Source of the DNA: Parahoeflea halophila
Lineage (GTDB): Bacteria > Pseudomonadota > Alphaproteobacteria > Rhizobiales > Rhizobiaceae
Direction of reading: 5' to 3'
Assembly (NCBI RefSeq): GCF_900220985.1
Contig: NZ_OCPC01000001.1
Location: 908,836 to 972,835, forward strand
DNA length: 64,000 nucleotides
Each line of letters starts with the position of its first letter. Within the stretch, counting starts at the first letter, position 1. The notes under the pieces were generated by a model. It did not search any database. It was not told the origin of the DNA and saw nothing but the letters and a program-made list of their open reading frames with translations. Below are positions 35,557 through 43,767 of the stretch, in pieces. Both the position numbers and the translations under genes were made by a program.

Positions 35557-36264
35557 CTACCCAGAAATGCCTTCAAGTGCACACTTCGTTACATCCACTC
35601 TTAGCTTGTTTATTATCTCTTCCGTCGAAGCTGTACTTTCGGTTCCCAAGCCGCCATTTGCGCGACTGGCATTTACTAGACTTGCAAGTACCGTGCTGTA
35701 GTCAGGTCGAGTTTTTGCAAGGGCTTTCCTCAGGTTCAGCCTGACCTGACGAACACCTGTATCCATTATTTCGATAGGCTCACTGAGCGTTTCCGAGTTG
35801 GCCAGTCCAAGTGCATTTAATTCGTTTCTAGCGGATCGACCTGCACCCGCCATACAAACAAGTTGCTCGGCTGCGTTGAGCAGCGCTAAGGACGTTTCTT
35901 GTGGTCGAAAATAGCTTCCCACGGCAGACGTCGTCCCAGCCGCAAGTCCAACTCCTTTAAGTAAATCAGTACTGCCGTCAAAGACAAGGGCGCCGGCGCC
36001 CGTAGCAGCGGCCCCAATCACTGTGAGAGCAATTGCATCTTGCGAAAGAGACGCCCGGTCAGCCTCAACAATATAGAGGTCTGCCAAATTGTTGGTATAA
36101 TTGACTCTTCCTGTCAGTGTATTGAATGCCTTCTCGTCTTTTGACGCATTGAGTAGTCTTTTGTAAGTTTCAATCTCTTTGATGCCGACAGATGCGCTAT
36201 TTACGCAGCCCGACAGCGTCAAAATCAAAACAAAAACCGATATTGACCGACACAACAGACGCAT
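35557..36264 (-). CDS. lipoprotein of unknown function, island gene paired with the protease
   Basis: A 235-residue lipoprotein. The signal sequence ends in a lipobox L-T-L-S-G-C (Cys20), and the following residues do not include the Asp+2 inner-membrane retention signal, so outer-membrane anchoring is likely. A helical stretch (residues ~25-75) is followed by a Gly/Ala-rich hydrophobic segment (A-L-T-V-I-G-A-A-A-T-G-A-G-A-L) and another hydrophobic Gly-rich stretch. The C-terminal half is helical with two Cys. I do not recognise a family. It shares the low G+C content of the adjacent protease gene and is directly upstream of it in the same operon, so it may be a partner, substrate or anchor of the protease. 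Confidence 0.65.
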   Translation of the reverse strand: MRLLCRSISVFVLILTLSGCVNSASVGIKEIETYKRLLNASKDEKAFNTLTGRVNYTNNLADLYIVEADRASLSQDAIALTVIGAAATGAGALVFDGSTDLLKGVGLAAGTTSAVGSYFRPQETSLALLNAAEQLVCMAGAGRSARNELNALGLANSETLSEPIEIMDTGVRQVRLNLRKALAKTRPDYSTVLASLVNASRANGGLGTESTASTEEIINKLRVDVTKCALEGISG

Positions 36265-36456
36265 TGCCACCCCGCCCAAATACTCAACAATGAGCGCCCC
36301 CTGTTCATACAATAAGTTAACATATACTTTCAGCAATGAAAGACCAGGAGTCAAGTACTTGAGATAGAATTTTGCGTTTCAGTACGAAACACTTCTTACC
36401 GCAAATTGGCACCTAGTGCTTTGAGATCTACAGTGCAAACAGGAATTACAAGAAAA

Positions 36457-36533
36457 TGGTGGGCCCGGAGGGACTTGAACCCCCAACCAATCCGTTATGA
36501 GCGGACGGCTCTAACCAGTTGAGCTACAGGCCC
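36457..36533 (-). tRNA. tRNA-Ile2 (anticodon CAT, lysidine type)
   Basis: A complete 77-nt cloverleaf with encoded CCA is on the minus strand. It has a GGGCCTG/CGGGCCC acceptor stem, D arm TAGCTCAACTGGTTAGAG, an anticodon loop with CAT at 36499-36497, and a TTCAAGT T-loop. The acceptor stem and first 14 bases match the usual alphaproteobacterial tRNA-Ile(GAT), which favours tRNA-Ile2 (C34 modified to lysidine, reading AUA) over elongator tRNA-Met. Automated tools may call it Met. Its 3' end faces the low-GC island. Confidence 0.9.
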
Positions 36534-36879
36534 GGAGGAACCCCGCGCGATCTCGTGCTGCGCGTTGCCTGCAAACCTGGCGCTTGCCGGCGTTGTCCCC
36601 GGCCGGACTGGGTGTCCGGACGTTGGCGGTTTAGCCCAAAACATCTGCCTTCACAAGCCGTTGCCGTGGCGTGTGTGCTGCGGAGGATTGGAGCCTGCCC
36701 GGGAGCCGTATCGCGCCCTCCGGGGACCGGGGAGATTGCGGTCGCTTGCCCGCCACGATGCGATCCGCCGGTCTGCACAAAATCGACCGAAGCGGTGCCC
36801 GCGCGCCGCCGCATTGCGCCCACAATCGACGGCCATTACATCCATGTCGGGACATTTGACACCAGATCGGAGACTTTTC

Positions 36880-37632
36880 ATGACCGCTTTTTTCCCCGCC
36901 CGCAGCGGCCTGGCCGCAGCCGGAGCACTTTCAGCCCTCGTCCTGTTTCTGGCCAACCCGGCGCGCGCCGATGAGGCCAAGACGAACGAACCCGGCGTGA
37001 TCACTGTCTCCGGCGAAGGCGTGGCGACGGCCGCCCCGGACATGGCGGTGATCTCGCTCACGGTGCTGCGCGAGGCCGAAACGGCGCGCGAGGCGCTTGA
37101 CGCCAACAACGCGGCGATGGCCGATGTGCTGGCTGCCATGAAAGCCGATGGCATTGCCGAGCGCGACCTGCAGACCGGCGGTTTTTCGGTGCAGCCGCGC
37201 TGGGTCTACCCCAGGAACGATGACGAGAACCGCAAACCCGAGATTGTCGGCTATACCGTCAACAACACGCTGACCGTGCGCATCCGTGACTTGAGCCGCC
37301 TCGGCGCCATTCTTGACAGCTCGGTCAGTCTTGGCGTCAACCAGGGCGGTGATGTGATGTTTACCAATGACGACAAAGAGGCGATCCGCGAAACGGCCCG
37401 GCTCGACGCGATGAAGCAGGCGAGAGCCAAGGCGGAAGCCATGACCAGTGCGCTCGGCGTCTCGCTCGGCCGCATCGCACAGATCTCGGAGAATTCCGGT
37501 TCCGCCCCGCCGATGCCGATGGTCCGCGCCGAAATGGCAATGATGTCGAAGGCCGCCGACGCCGTGCCGGTCGCCGCAGGCGAGAACGAGTACCGCGTCA
37601 CGGTCAACGTCACCTGGGAAATCGACCAGTAG
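36880..37632 (+). CDS. SIMPL domain (DUF541) periplasmic protein
   Basis: A 250-residue protein with a signal peptide (residues 1-31, cleavage after A-R-A). The SIMPL domain follows, with I-T-V-S-G-E-G-V-A-T-A-A-P-D-M-A near residue 41. R-I-R-D-L-S-R-L-G-A-I-L-D lies around 133 and a final Y-R-V-T-V-N-V-T-W-E strand near the end. These are typical of DUF541/BP26-like proteins; Brucella BP26 forms oligomeric channel-like particles in the periplasm. The ATG at 36880 is preceded by CGGAG. The interval 36534-36879 between the tRNA and this gene shows no gene. A terminator follows. Function is unknown. Confidence 0.87.
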   Translation: MTAFFPARSGLAAAGALSALVLFLANPARADEAKTNEPGVITVSGEGVATAAPDMAVISLTVLREAETAREALDANNAAMADVLAAMKADGIAERDLQTGGFSVQPRWVYPRNDDENRKPEIVGYTVNNTLTVRIRDLSRLGAILDSSVSLGVNQGGDVMFTNDDKEAIRETARLDAMKQARAKAEAMTSALGVSLGRIAQISENSGSAPPMPMVRAEMAMMSKAADAVPVAAGENEYRVTVNVTWEIDQ

Positions 37633-37675
37633 GATCGACTGCTGCCGCGCCGTGTGATGAATGCGGCCCAGAACA

Positions 37676-37713
37676 GCAAAAACCCCGGAAGGCCAGGCCT
37701 CCGGGGTTTTTGC
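37676..37713 (+). terminator. Rho-independent terminator after the SIMPL gene
   Basis: GCAAAAACCCCGGA pairs with TCCGGGGTTTTTGC around a short loop that can pair further (AGGCC/GGCCT). The T tract lies within the descending arm. It is 44 bp past the SIMPL stop and is symmetric enough to act in both directions. Confidence 0.8.
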
Positions 37714-37736
37714 TTCTGCGGTCTTGACCGGGACTA

Positions 37737-37841
37737 CAGCGCCGCGCATCCAAGCGGATGCGCAAAACTCGCTGTAACACCTTAAAATGGTGCATGTACG
37801 TTATCGTTCAAATGAATCCATTTGAACGCGACATGCACTAG
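37737..37841 (-). repeat. 105-bp intergenic repeat, copy 1
   Basis: One of three ungapped 105-bp copies (others at 38383 and 59356). Read on the minus strand it begins C-TAG-TGCATGT, where TAG is the stop of the gene at 37838. It contains a long hairpin (TGCATGT...ACATGCA outer arms, TTCAAATG/CATTTGAA inner arms). A second hairpin follows (GCGCATCC/GGATGCGC inside ACAGCG...CGCTGT). Confidence 0.9.
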
Positions 37842-38209
37842 CGGCGGATGCGGATCACCGGGCAGTGGCGCTGATTGGCGAAGACCACCCGGACACTGCG
37901 GTGGTGGCGGACGCCCTGCACCACGACACGGCGGTTGTTGAGGCGGACCACGTCAGGCCGGCGGACGCCCATGTGGCGTGCCTTCTTGATGGCGCGGTGC
38001 GGACGGCAGACATCGCGGTGGCGGCGATGCCCCTCGAACCGGTTCCAGCCACCGCGGCGACCATAGTCGTGAATCACGACACCTCCGCCGGGACCTCCGA
38101 ACGAAAACTCGAAACCAAAGCCTCCGGCATTGGCGGCAGGAGCGGAAGCGGTGACCCCGGCAGCTGCGACAACGAGGGCGGCGAGTGTATTGCGGATGAA
38201 GGTGTTCAT
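37838..38209 (-). CDS. small exported basic protein, hypothetical
   Basis: A 123-residue protein. A signal peptide (residues 1-28, cleavage after A-N-A) is followed by a Gly/Phe-rich segment (G-G-F-G-F-E-F-S-F-G-G-P-G-G-G). The C-terminal half is very rich in Arg and His (R-R-H-R-D-V-C-R-P-H-R) with two Cys. Small basic exported proteins of this plan are common and uncharacterised in rhizobia. The stop codon lies inside the first copy of the 105-bp repeat. The start is an ATG at 38209. No function is assigned; the His/Arg-rich tail could bind metal or nucleic acid, which is speculation. Confidence 0.65.
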   Translation of the reverse strand: MNTFIRNTLAALVVAAAGVTASAPAANAGGFGFEFSFGGPGGGVVIHDYGRRGGWNRFEGHRRHRDVCRPHRAIKKARHMGVRRPDVVRLNNRRVVVQGVRHHRSVRVVFANQRHCPVIRIRR

Positions 38210-38382
38210 GGCTGTTCTCCAGATTTGGCGGCGCTTACGCCTTTGCGTGGATGTTCCTTGTTTCGATCTCGTCTCGAGCGGTTGTTCCTCTCGATTGACC
38301 TCACACTAGTCCGGCCCGCCTGAACCGAAGCGGAACCTCGCGTTCATCCTGCATTCATGAAAATCCGGGCCCTGCCCGGCTT

Positions 38383-38487
38383 CAGCACCGCGCATCCAAT
38401 CGGATGCGCAAAACTCGCTGCGACACCTTAAAGTGATGCATGTAGGTTATCGTTCTAATGAATCCGTTTGAACGCCACATGCATTAG
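38383..38487 (-). repeat. 105-bp intergenic repeat, copy 2
   Basis: Same element and orientation as copy 1, with about 11 differences by eye and no gaps. On the minus strand it begins C-TAA-TGCATGT, with TAA as the stop of the GNAT gene at 38484. The two hairpins are kept despite changes in their arms. The remaining interval to 38210 holds nothing else recognisable. Confidence 0.9.
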
Positions 38488-39086
38488 AGATCGCGCCCCC
38501 AGATCTGCAGCGGCTTGACGCTTTCTTGCGTCTCGCCCTGGTCGCGCCAGGAAAACTCCACCTGCAGGCCGGGATAGGGCGCGTAGCCGAGACGCTGCCA
38601 GAAGCCATTCAGCGCAACATAGTCCGCCGGCCGGGCCGGATGGTCATCGGGCCTGATCACCGAGGCAAACACCGCCTTTTCAAAGCCCTGCGCCCGCCCG
38701 GCCGCCTCGCGCAGGGCGAAGAACGCACGCCCCGCCCCCTGGCCCCGGTATGCGGGCAGGAGCACCGATTCCGCCAGATAGAAGAAATCGCCGGGGTCCA
38801 GCCCGTTTTGTGCAAAGGGGGCTGCGAACTCGGCGGCGTGGTCTGACAGCGGAGCCGCCGTGGCCGCTCCCACCATGCCGCCATTGCCATCGCGTGCCGC
38901 CACCACCACGGCGCCCGGCGACGCGGCGAATTTCCGCAGATAGCGCGCTTCGTAGTCCGCGTCGCCGTCGTAGAGATAGGGCCAGTCGGCAAACACCGCG
39001 ATCCGGAGCCGGGCCAGATCGGCAAGCGCCTGCTCGATCTCGTCAGCGGTGAGGACAGAGAAGCTCAGATCCGGTCGCGAGGACAC
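38484..39086 (-). CDS. GNAT family N-acetyltransferase
   Basis: A 200-residue protein with a GNAT fold. Motif A, which contacts the acetyl-CoA pyrophosphate, is seen as A-Y-R-G-Q-G-A-G-R-A-F-F (residues ~110-121) after E-S-V-L-L-P. The C-terminal part (Y-V-A-L-N-G-F-W-Q-R-L-G-Y) matches motif B. It should acetylate an unknown amine using acetyl-CoA. The start is a GTG at 39086, 11 bp beyond the SnoaL-like gene stop, so both are likely one operon. The stop lies in repeat copy 2. Confidence 0.84.
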   Translation of the reverse strand: MSSRPDLSFSVLTADEIEQALADLARLRIAVFADWPYLYDGDADYEARYLRKFAASPGAVVVAARDGNGGMVGAATAAPLSDHAAEFAAPFAQNGLDPGDFFYLAESVLLPAYRGQGAGRAFFALREAAGRAQGFEKAVFASVIRPDDHPARPADYVALNGFWQRLGYAPYPGLQVEFSWRDQGETQESVKPLQIWGRDL

Positions 39087-39097
39087 CGTGCCGCCCC

Positions 39098-39511
39098 TCA
39101 GCCGGCTTTGACCTGCGCGATCCAGTCGTTGAGATTGTAGCTCGTCGTCACCCGGCTGATCAGACCGTCGTCGATCTCGAAGAAGATGCCGGCCTGGAGC
39201 GAATAGCGCTGGCCATTGGCCTCGGGCAGGCCCTCATCGGTGGCGAGATAGGTGCCGCGGACGGTGAACTCGGCCGCGGCACGGGTGCCGCTCTCGTCGG
39301 TCATGATGACGATATCGCCCAGTTCCTCATCGTAATGCCGGCTCATCCTGGCGTTGAACCAGCGGAATTTTTCCTTGCCGATCTCGCGCTCGCCCTGGTT
39401 GATGTCATGTGCCACGTCCTCGGTGAGACAGGCCAGCATGTCCTCGGAAGACTTGGCATTGAAGGCGTCGAGATAGCGGCGGATCAGGGCAATTGTCGTG
39501 TCTCGGCTCAT
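39098..39511 (-). CDS. SnoaL-like/ketosteroid isomerase-related protein (NTF2 fold)
   Basis: A 137-residue single-domain protein. It begins R-D-T-T-I-A-L-I-R-R-Y-L-D-A-F-N-A-K-S, the first helix of the NTF2-like fold. It continues with L-T-E-D-V-A-H-D-I-N-Q-G and ends in a strand around S-R-V-T-T-S-Y-N-L-N-D-W. This is the pattern of TIGR02096-type ketosteroid-isomerase-related proteins. The ATG at 39511 follows GGGAG. It leads a two-gene operon with the acetyltransferase. The ligand or reaction is not known; several members of the fold are non-enzymatic. Confidence 0.85.
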   Translation of the reverse strand: MSRDTTIALIRRYLDAFNAKSSEDMLACLTEDVAHDINQGEREIGKEKFRWFNARMSRHYDEELGDIVIMTDESGTRAAAEFTVRGTYLATDEGLPEANGQRYSLQAGIFFEIDDGLISRVTTSYNLNDWIAQVKAG

Positions 39512-40707
39512 GGCGGCGCTCCCTATGAAAATCGATCGCCCACAGGTGCCACAGGCAGCCAGCGGCGGGCAAGAAAAACCGGGACGCGATTGCGGCGCAG
39601 TCCCTTTCATCCCCAACACTTCGCCGCAGGTTCGGTTCCACCCTGCAGAGGCCTTTGACTTGCATCAGGCATGGCAAATCCCCCGCCGGCAGACTGAACC
39701 GGCAGGCTGGTGAGGAAATCGGGCTCCGGAGGGCCGCGCGCGGGCGTCGCCTCTGAATATGGGTATGTGCAATGGCTGGCGCGGTCCGCGCGCGGGCCCG
39801 AACTTCGCCGGATGATGTCCGCATCCGACAGGCAGCAGCGGTTTCAGCTTCCCCCGCTTGAGGGTTTTTACCCGACGCGGGGACTCCGGGGTTCCCCGGG
39901 CCGCAAGCCCGGACAGGGGCTGCGGCGTGAGACCTGTCCACGTGGGTTCCGGCACGCGCCGCGCCCCCTTCTTGAGGGGCCGCGACCCGCCACAGGCCCG
40001 GAGCGTTTTCGGATTGCAAGTCCCGTCATTGTGACAGGCCGAAATCCGAAATACCGTCCCGGTGGCCGGCTGAACCCGCTTGCCCTGAAGGGGAACCGGG
40101 AACGCCGGCGGAGCCACGCTGGCCACCGCCTCCCTTCCTTCCCTGCCGCACGTCACGGCAAGGCCAAAAGGGCACCCCTTCCGCCTGAACCGAAGCGTTC
40201 GCGATCCATCCGGCAGCGGAAGCGCGATGATGATGACATGCGGTTGGCGGGGTGTGGAAAAGATTGCGGGGAGTTTTTTGCGCTAGGGCGGGGCGGTTTT
40301 TCCTCGCCCTTGCGGGAGAGGAAGAAAAATCATGATCTTGGTGCGTGAGCGCCAAGTCATGGATGTTTCAGGGAGGGGAAATCCTGTGCCCAAAGCCTAC
40401 CCCCTCTCTAGGAATTTCCAGCGCTTGGCTGAACCAAGCAGCTTCAACAGCCTTCGCGCGACCCCGCTCTCCGGTCCTCCGGTCTCTGGCTGATCCCGTC
40501 TTTCGTCATGCCTGCCCATGCGGCGAGGATCCACACCGTGATCTGTCCCGGCCACGGCTGGACCGGAGCATCGCGGATTGGATCCTCGGAGGCAACGACG
40601 TCGCCAGGCTTGTCTTGATCAGGCCCGAGGATGACGACGGAGGCTGCTGTGTCCGCATTCTCACCCACTAAGCTGGAGAGTGTGTGCCGAGCCTGAGACC
40701 ACTCAAC
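39512..40707. other. 1.2-kb interval without a supported gene, repeat-like
   Basis: Long open frames exist here but have proline/arginine-rich compositions and no domains, as expected of G+C-rich non-coding DNA. A hairpin-like block CCTCGCCCTTGCGGGAGAGG lies at about 40306-40325. Around 40537-40640 there are stretches such as GATCCTCGGAGGCAACG and GGCCCGAGGATGACGACGG that resemble dispersed rhizobial repeats. I see no tRNA or rRNA. A small RNA cannot be excluded. Confidence 0.5.
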
Positions 40708-41937
40708 TCAATATTCCGGGAAGCCGCGGGCTTGCCATTCGCTGCGGGGGATCGGGGCGCCGACCTTGAAGCTGAAGTCCATGACCTTCAGCGCGTCGTC
40801 GTCGACGGTGCAGCGGAAATCGAGTTGGTACCAGGCGCCGCCGGATCGGAAGGCGGCGTTGGGGACGGCGAGCACGGTGCCCCCGGGCAGCGAGTAGGAC
40901 GGCAGCAATTCGGGCTGATAGGGTCCGGGCGCGCGGCGCAGCTGCTCGCGCAGCTCGGTGGTGCACAGCATGCTGCCGCGGACATTGCGGGGCATGTCGC
41001 GCATGGCGGTCGTTGCCACCGCGTGACCGGTGTTGACGCTGGAGGCCAGCTGCCGCACCCCAGGCAAGCCATTGTCGGGCGCAGGCGCTGTCACCGCCGG
41101 CAGTGCGCCTCCGGTGGTGGCGGGCGTGCCGGGATTTGGCACTGTGTCGGGGCTTGCCGGAGGGGCAGGCCTTGGCTGTGGCACGGGCACTGCCGCCGGA
41201 TCGAGGCCCTCGGGCAACGATACCAGCTCGGTCTCGGAGGCCGCCTCCGGCAGGGCGCCGGGGATATCCCCGCTGATCTCGGCATCCGGCAGGGTGATGT
41301 CGTCCGGCATGGCAAGCGTCGGGGCGGAAGCGGCGGGCGGCTGCTCTCCTGGCATCTCGTTCGGCTGCTGATCCTGCTCTGCGGCTTCGGCAGGTTCCTT
41401 CTCCGGCTCCGCTGCGGGCTCCGGCAGCGTCCCGGCCACGTCATCGAGAGCCGGTTCCTCGGGCGCCGGTTCTTCGAGGGTCGGATCATCGGCGGGCGGC
41501 TCCTGCTCTTCTTCACGTTCCTGTGCGGATGCCTCATCGGAAGGCTCCTCGCTAGCGCCGCCATCAGGCGAAATCTCCGGCCCGGACTCTTCCTCGCCAA
41601 ACTGGAACACGGGCGTGAGCACCGGGATCGGCGCGCGGTCGCCCCCCGCGGTATCGGCCTCGTCCTGTGCCGCCTCGGGTTCCGGCGCGGCGTCGGGCTC
41701 TTCCTCTTCCGGCTCCGGAGTGGCCGGTGGTTCGGGTGCAGGCTCGGGTTCGGGAGCCGGTTCCGGTTCGGGCGGCGGCACGAGTGTGACGGCGACGACT
41801 TCTGGCTCCGGCTCGGCCTCCATCACCGGCCGGGGCCAGTCAATCAGCAGTGCTGCGGCCAGCAGGGCATGCGCGAGCAGCGACACCAGCACGCCCGCGC
41901 CCAACCCGTTCAGCCTGAATTTGCCCATGTCGACCAT
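40708..41937 (-). CDS. DUF930 domain protein with TonB-like N-terminus and long acidic Pro-rich linker
   Basis: A 409-residue protein. An N-terminal membrane anchor (residues ~12-33, G-V-L-V-S-L-L-A-H-A-L-L-A-A-A-L-L-I) is followed by a ~230-residue Pro/Glu-rich linker (P-E-P-E-P-A-P-E-P repeats). A C-terminal DUF930 domain (~320-409) carries L-C-T-T-E-L-R-E-Q-L-R, W-Y-Q-L-D-F-R-C and F-S-F-K-V-G. The anchor-linker-domain plan resembles TonB, spanning the periplasm, but the C-terminal domain is different. Two Cys in the domain could form a disulfide. DUF930 is mostly found in Hyphomicrobiales. Function is unknown. The ATG at 41928 is an alternative start. Confidence 0.85.
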   Translation of the reverse strand: MVDMGKFRLNGLGAGVLVSLLAHALLAAALLIDWPRPVMEAEPEPEVVAVTLVPPPEPEPAPEPEPAPEPPATPEPEEEEPDAAPEPEAAQDEADTAGGDRAPIPVLTPVFQFGEEESGPEISPDGGASEEPSDEASAQEREEEQEPPADDPTLEEPAPEEPALDDVAGTLPEPAAEPEKEPAEAAEQDQQPNEMPGEQPPAASAPTLAMPDDITLPDAEISGDIPGALPEAASETELVSLPEGLDPAAVPVPQPRPAPPASPDTVPNPGTPATTGGALPAVTAPAPDNGLPGVRQLASSVNTGHAVATTAMRDMPRNVRGSMLCTTELREQLRRAPGPYQPELLPSYSLPGGTVLAVPNAAFRSGGAWYQLDFRCTVDDDALKVMDFSFKVGAPIPRSEWQARGFPEY

Positions 41938-42188
41938 GCGCGATGCTTAGCAGAAAATCAGGCCAAACGACGGTGAAGTCCGGCTTGGGCAACAATTTTG
42001 TCAGCCCTGCCGCACTGCCTGGAAATGCGCCGGGACAGGCGCCGCGGAAGCTCGGGGAACCGGCGCGGCGCGATGATGCGGCGCGGCCCGGTTCAGTTGC
42101 AACGCACCGGCAGGGCCATGCGGGATGGAACGGCTGCGACGTTCAGGCGTTGGCAAACCAACCAAGCGAAGACCAAGGAGCATTTTTC

Positions 42189-42863
42189 ATGACCGCAAAG
42201 ACCCTTTTTATCACCGGCGCCTCCAGCGGCATCGGTGCGGAAACCGCACGTGCAGCGCGCCGCGCCGGCTGGAATGTCGGGCTGTTTGCCCGCTCCGAGG
42301 ACAAGCTGCTGGCGCTGGTGGAGGAACTGGGCGACCGCGCGCTGGCGCTTCCGGGCGACGCCACCAGCCTGGATGACCAGAACCAGGCGCTGGCCAATCT
42401 GCGCCATACCTATGGCGGCGTCGATGCGGCCTTTGCCAATGCCGGGATGGGCGTTGAGGCAGCAGGCACCGAAAACGGCGATCCCGAGGAGTGGGACAAG
42501 CTCGTCGACGTCAACATCAAGGGCCTGCTCTATACCGCCAAGGCGGCGATGCCGCATCTGCGCCTGCGCAAGGGCCACATGCTGATGACCGGCTCGGCAG
42601 CCGGCCGGGCGCATATCCCGGGCTCCGTCTATGGCGCCTCGAAATGGTTCGTCCACGGCTATGCCGGCAATCTTGCCGAGGAGATGAAGGAATGGGGCGG
42701 CCGCTGCACGGTGATCGCGCCGGGCATGGTCAACACCGCGTTTTTTGACGAGGAAAAGCCCGACAAGTTGCAGCCCGAGGACGTGGCCGACGCCGTGGTC
42801 TTCGCGCTCGAGGCCAAGCCGCGCAACGCCGTGCGCGAAGTCTTCCTGATGCCTGCGGACTGA
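42189..42863 (+). CDS. short-chain dehydrogenase/reductase (SDR)
   Basis: A 224-residue classical SDR. The nucleotide motif is T-G-A-S-S-G-I-G-A (residues 9-17). A-N-A-G-M-G follows near residue 83, then S in L-M-T-G-S-A-A-G-R near 136, and the Y-G-A-S-K catalytic Tyr/Lys pair around 149. P-G-M-V-N-T-A-F-F follows. It should oxidise or reduce an unknown alcohol or ketone with NAD(P). AAGGAG lies 9 bases before the ATG. It is transcribed away from the DUF930 gene; the 251-bp interval between them shows no gene. Confidence 0.88.
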   Translation: MTAKTLFITGASSGIGAETARAARRAGWNVGLFARSEDKLLALVEELGDRALALPGDATSLDDQNQALANLRHTYGGVDAAFANAGMGVEAAGTENGDPEEWDKLVDVNIKGLLYTAKAAMPHLRLRKGHMLMTGSAAGRAHIPGSVYGASKWFVHGYAGNLAEEMKEWGGRCTVIAPGMVNTAFFDEEKPDKLQPEDVADAVVFALEAKPRNAVREVFLMPAD

Positions 42864-43071
42864 TTTTCAGACCAAGCTGATCAGCCGGGAGCCCTCTGCT
42901 TCCGGCTGGCGGATCCGCCTCTGGGAGGGCGGTGAGTCGCGCACTGCGAGCCCTGCCCGTTTGCCCTTTTCTGGCACTTCCGGATGAGCCTCGCCTCTCC
43001 GTCCGCTTGCCCCTCTGCCCTGATCCTGCCATGACAGGCATCACGGCAGGCAAGGCGGAAGGGGCTTCAAG

Positions 43072-43695
43072 ATGAGCGGATACACATTGTACTGGCGGCC
43101 GGGCACCGGTTCGATGGTGGTCGACGCGGCATTGCGCCTGATCGGCGTCGGTTTCGACCAGGTTCGTGTCGACGACACCTCCGAGCGCGCCAGGGCAGAA
43201 TTCCTGGCGCTCAACCCGGCAGGCAAAGTGCCGGTGCTCGCTTGCGCCGCCGGCTCGGTGATCGCCGAAAGTGCGGCGATCCTGCTGGCGCTCGACGATC
43301 TGTTCCCCGAGGCGCGGCTGTTGCCGCCGCGTGGTACGCCCGCCCATGCGACCGCGGTGCAATGGCTGATCTTCATGGCCACCAACATCTACCCCGCGGC
43401 CCTGCGCTACTATTATCCCGACCGCCACACAGCACAGCCGACACTAGAAGCCTGCGAGGCAATCCGAAATCAGGCTGGCCGCGACATGAGCCGCGATTTC
43501 GCCCAGCTTGCAGCCCGGATCAAGGGCCCGTTCCTGCTGGGCCAGACGATGACCATCACTGATGTCTATGCGGCGATGCTGGCCGACTGGCACGATCCGG
43601 CCAAGGATCTGCCCGAAATCTCACTTCTGGTGAATGCAGTGCTGCAGGAGCCCGCCGTCGCCGCGGCCTGGCAGCATCATGGGTTTGGGGCGTAA
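43072..43695 (+). CDS. glutathione S-transferase family protein
   Basis: A 207-residue protein with an N-terminal thioredoxin-like GST domain. S-G-Y-T-L-Y-W-R-P-G-T-G-S-M holds the likely Ser contact with glutathione, and the conserved cis-Pro is in N-P-A-G-K-V-P-V-L. E-S-A-A-I-L contacts the glutathione gamma-glutamyl group. The C-terminal helical domain includes L-L-G-Q-T-M-T-I-T-D-V-Y-A-A, the N-capping motif of GSTs. It is cytoplasmic and probably conjugates or isomerises an unknown electrophile. It lies 208 bp after the SDR and may or may not be in the same unit. Confidence 0.88.
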   Translation: MSGYTLYWRPGTGSMVVDAALRLIGVGFDQVRVDDTSERARAEFLALNPAGKVPVLACAAGSVIAESAAILLALDDLFPEARLLPPRGTPAHATAVQWLIFMATNIYPAALRYYYPDRHTAQPTLEACEAIRNQAGRDMSRDFAQLAARIKGPFLLGQTMTITDVYAAMLADWHDPAKDLPEISLLVNAVLQEPAVAAAWQHHGFGA

Positions 43696-43767
43696 GGCAG
43701 ACCAACCCGAAAGAATTGGAGAAACCCGCCGTGTTCCAAGTGACACGACAAAGGACACCAAAACGGA

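Noticed and set aside
36457-36533. Reading the CAT-anticodon tRNA as elongator tRNA-Met
   Set aside because: Its acceptor stem and 5' end match tRNA-Ile(GAT) of alphaproteobacteria, favouring lysidine-type tRNA-Ile2; Met is not wholly excluded.
39710-40348. 212-codon plus-strand frame in the 1.2-kb gap
   Set aside because: Pro/Arg/Gly-rich composition with no domain or good ribosome binding site; typical of long chance frames in G+C-rich DNA.
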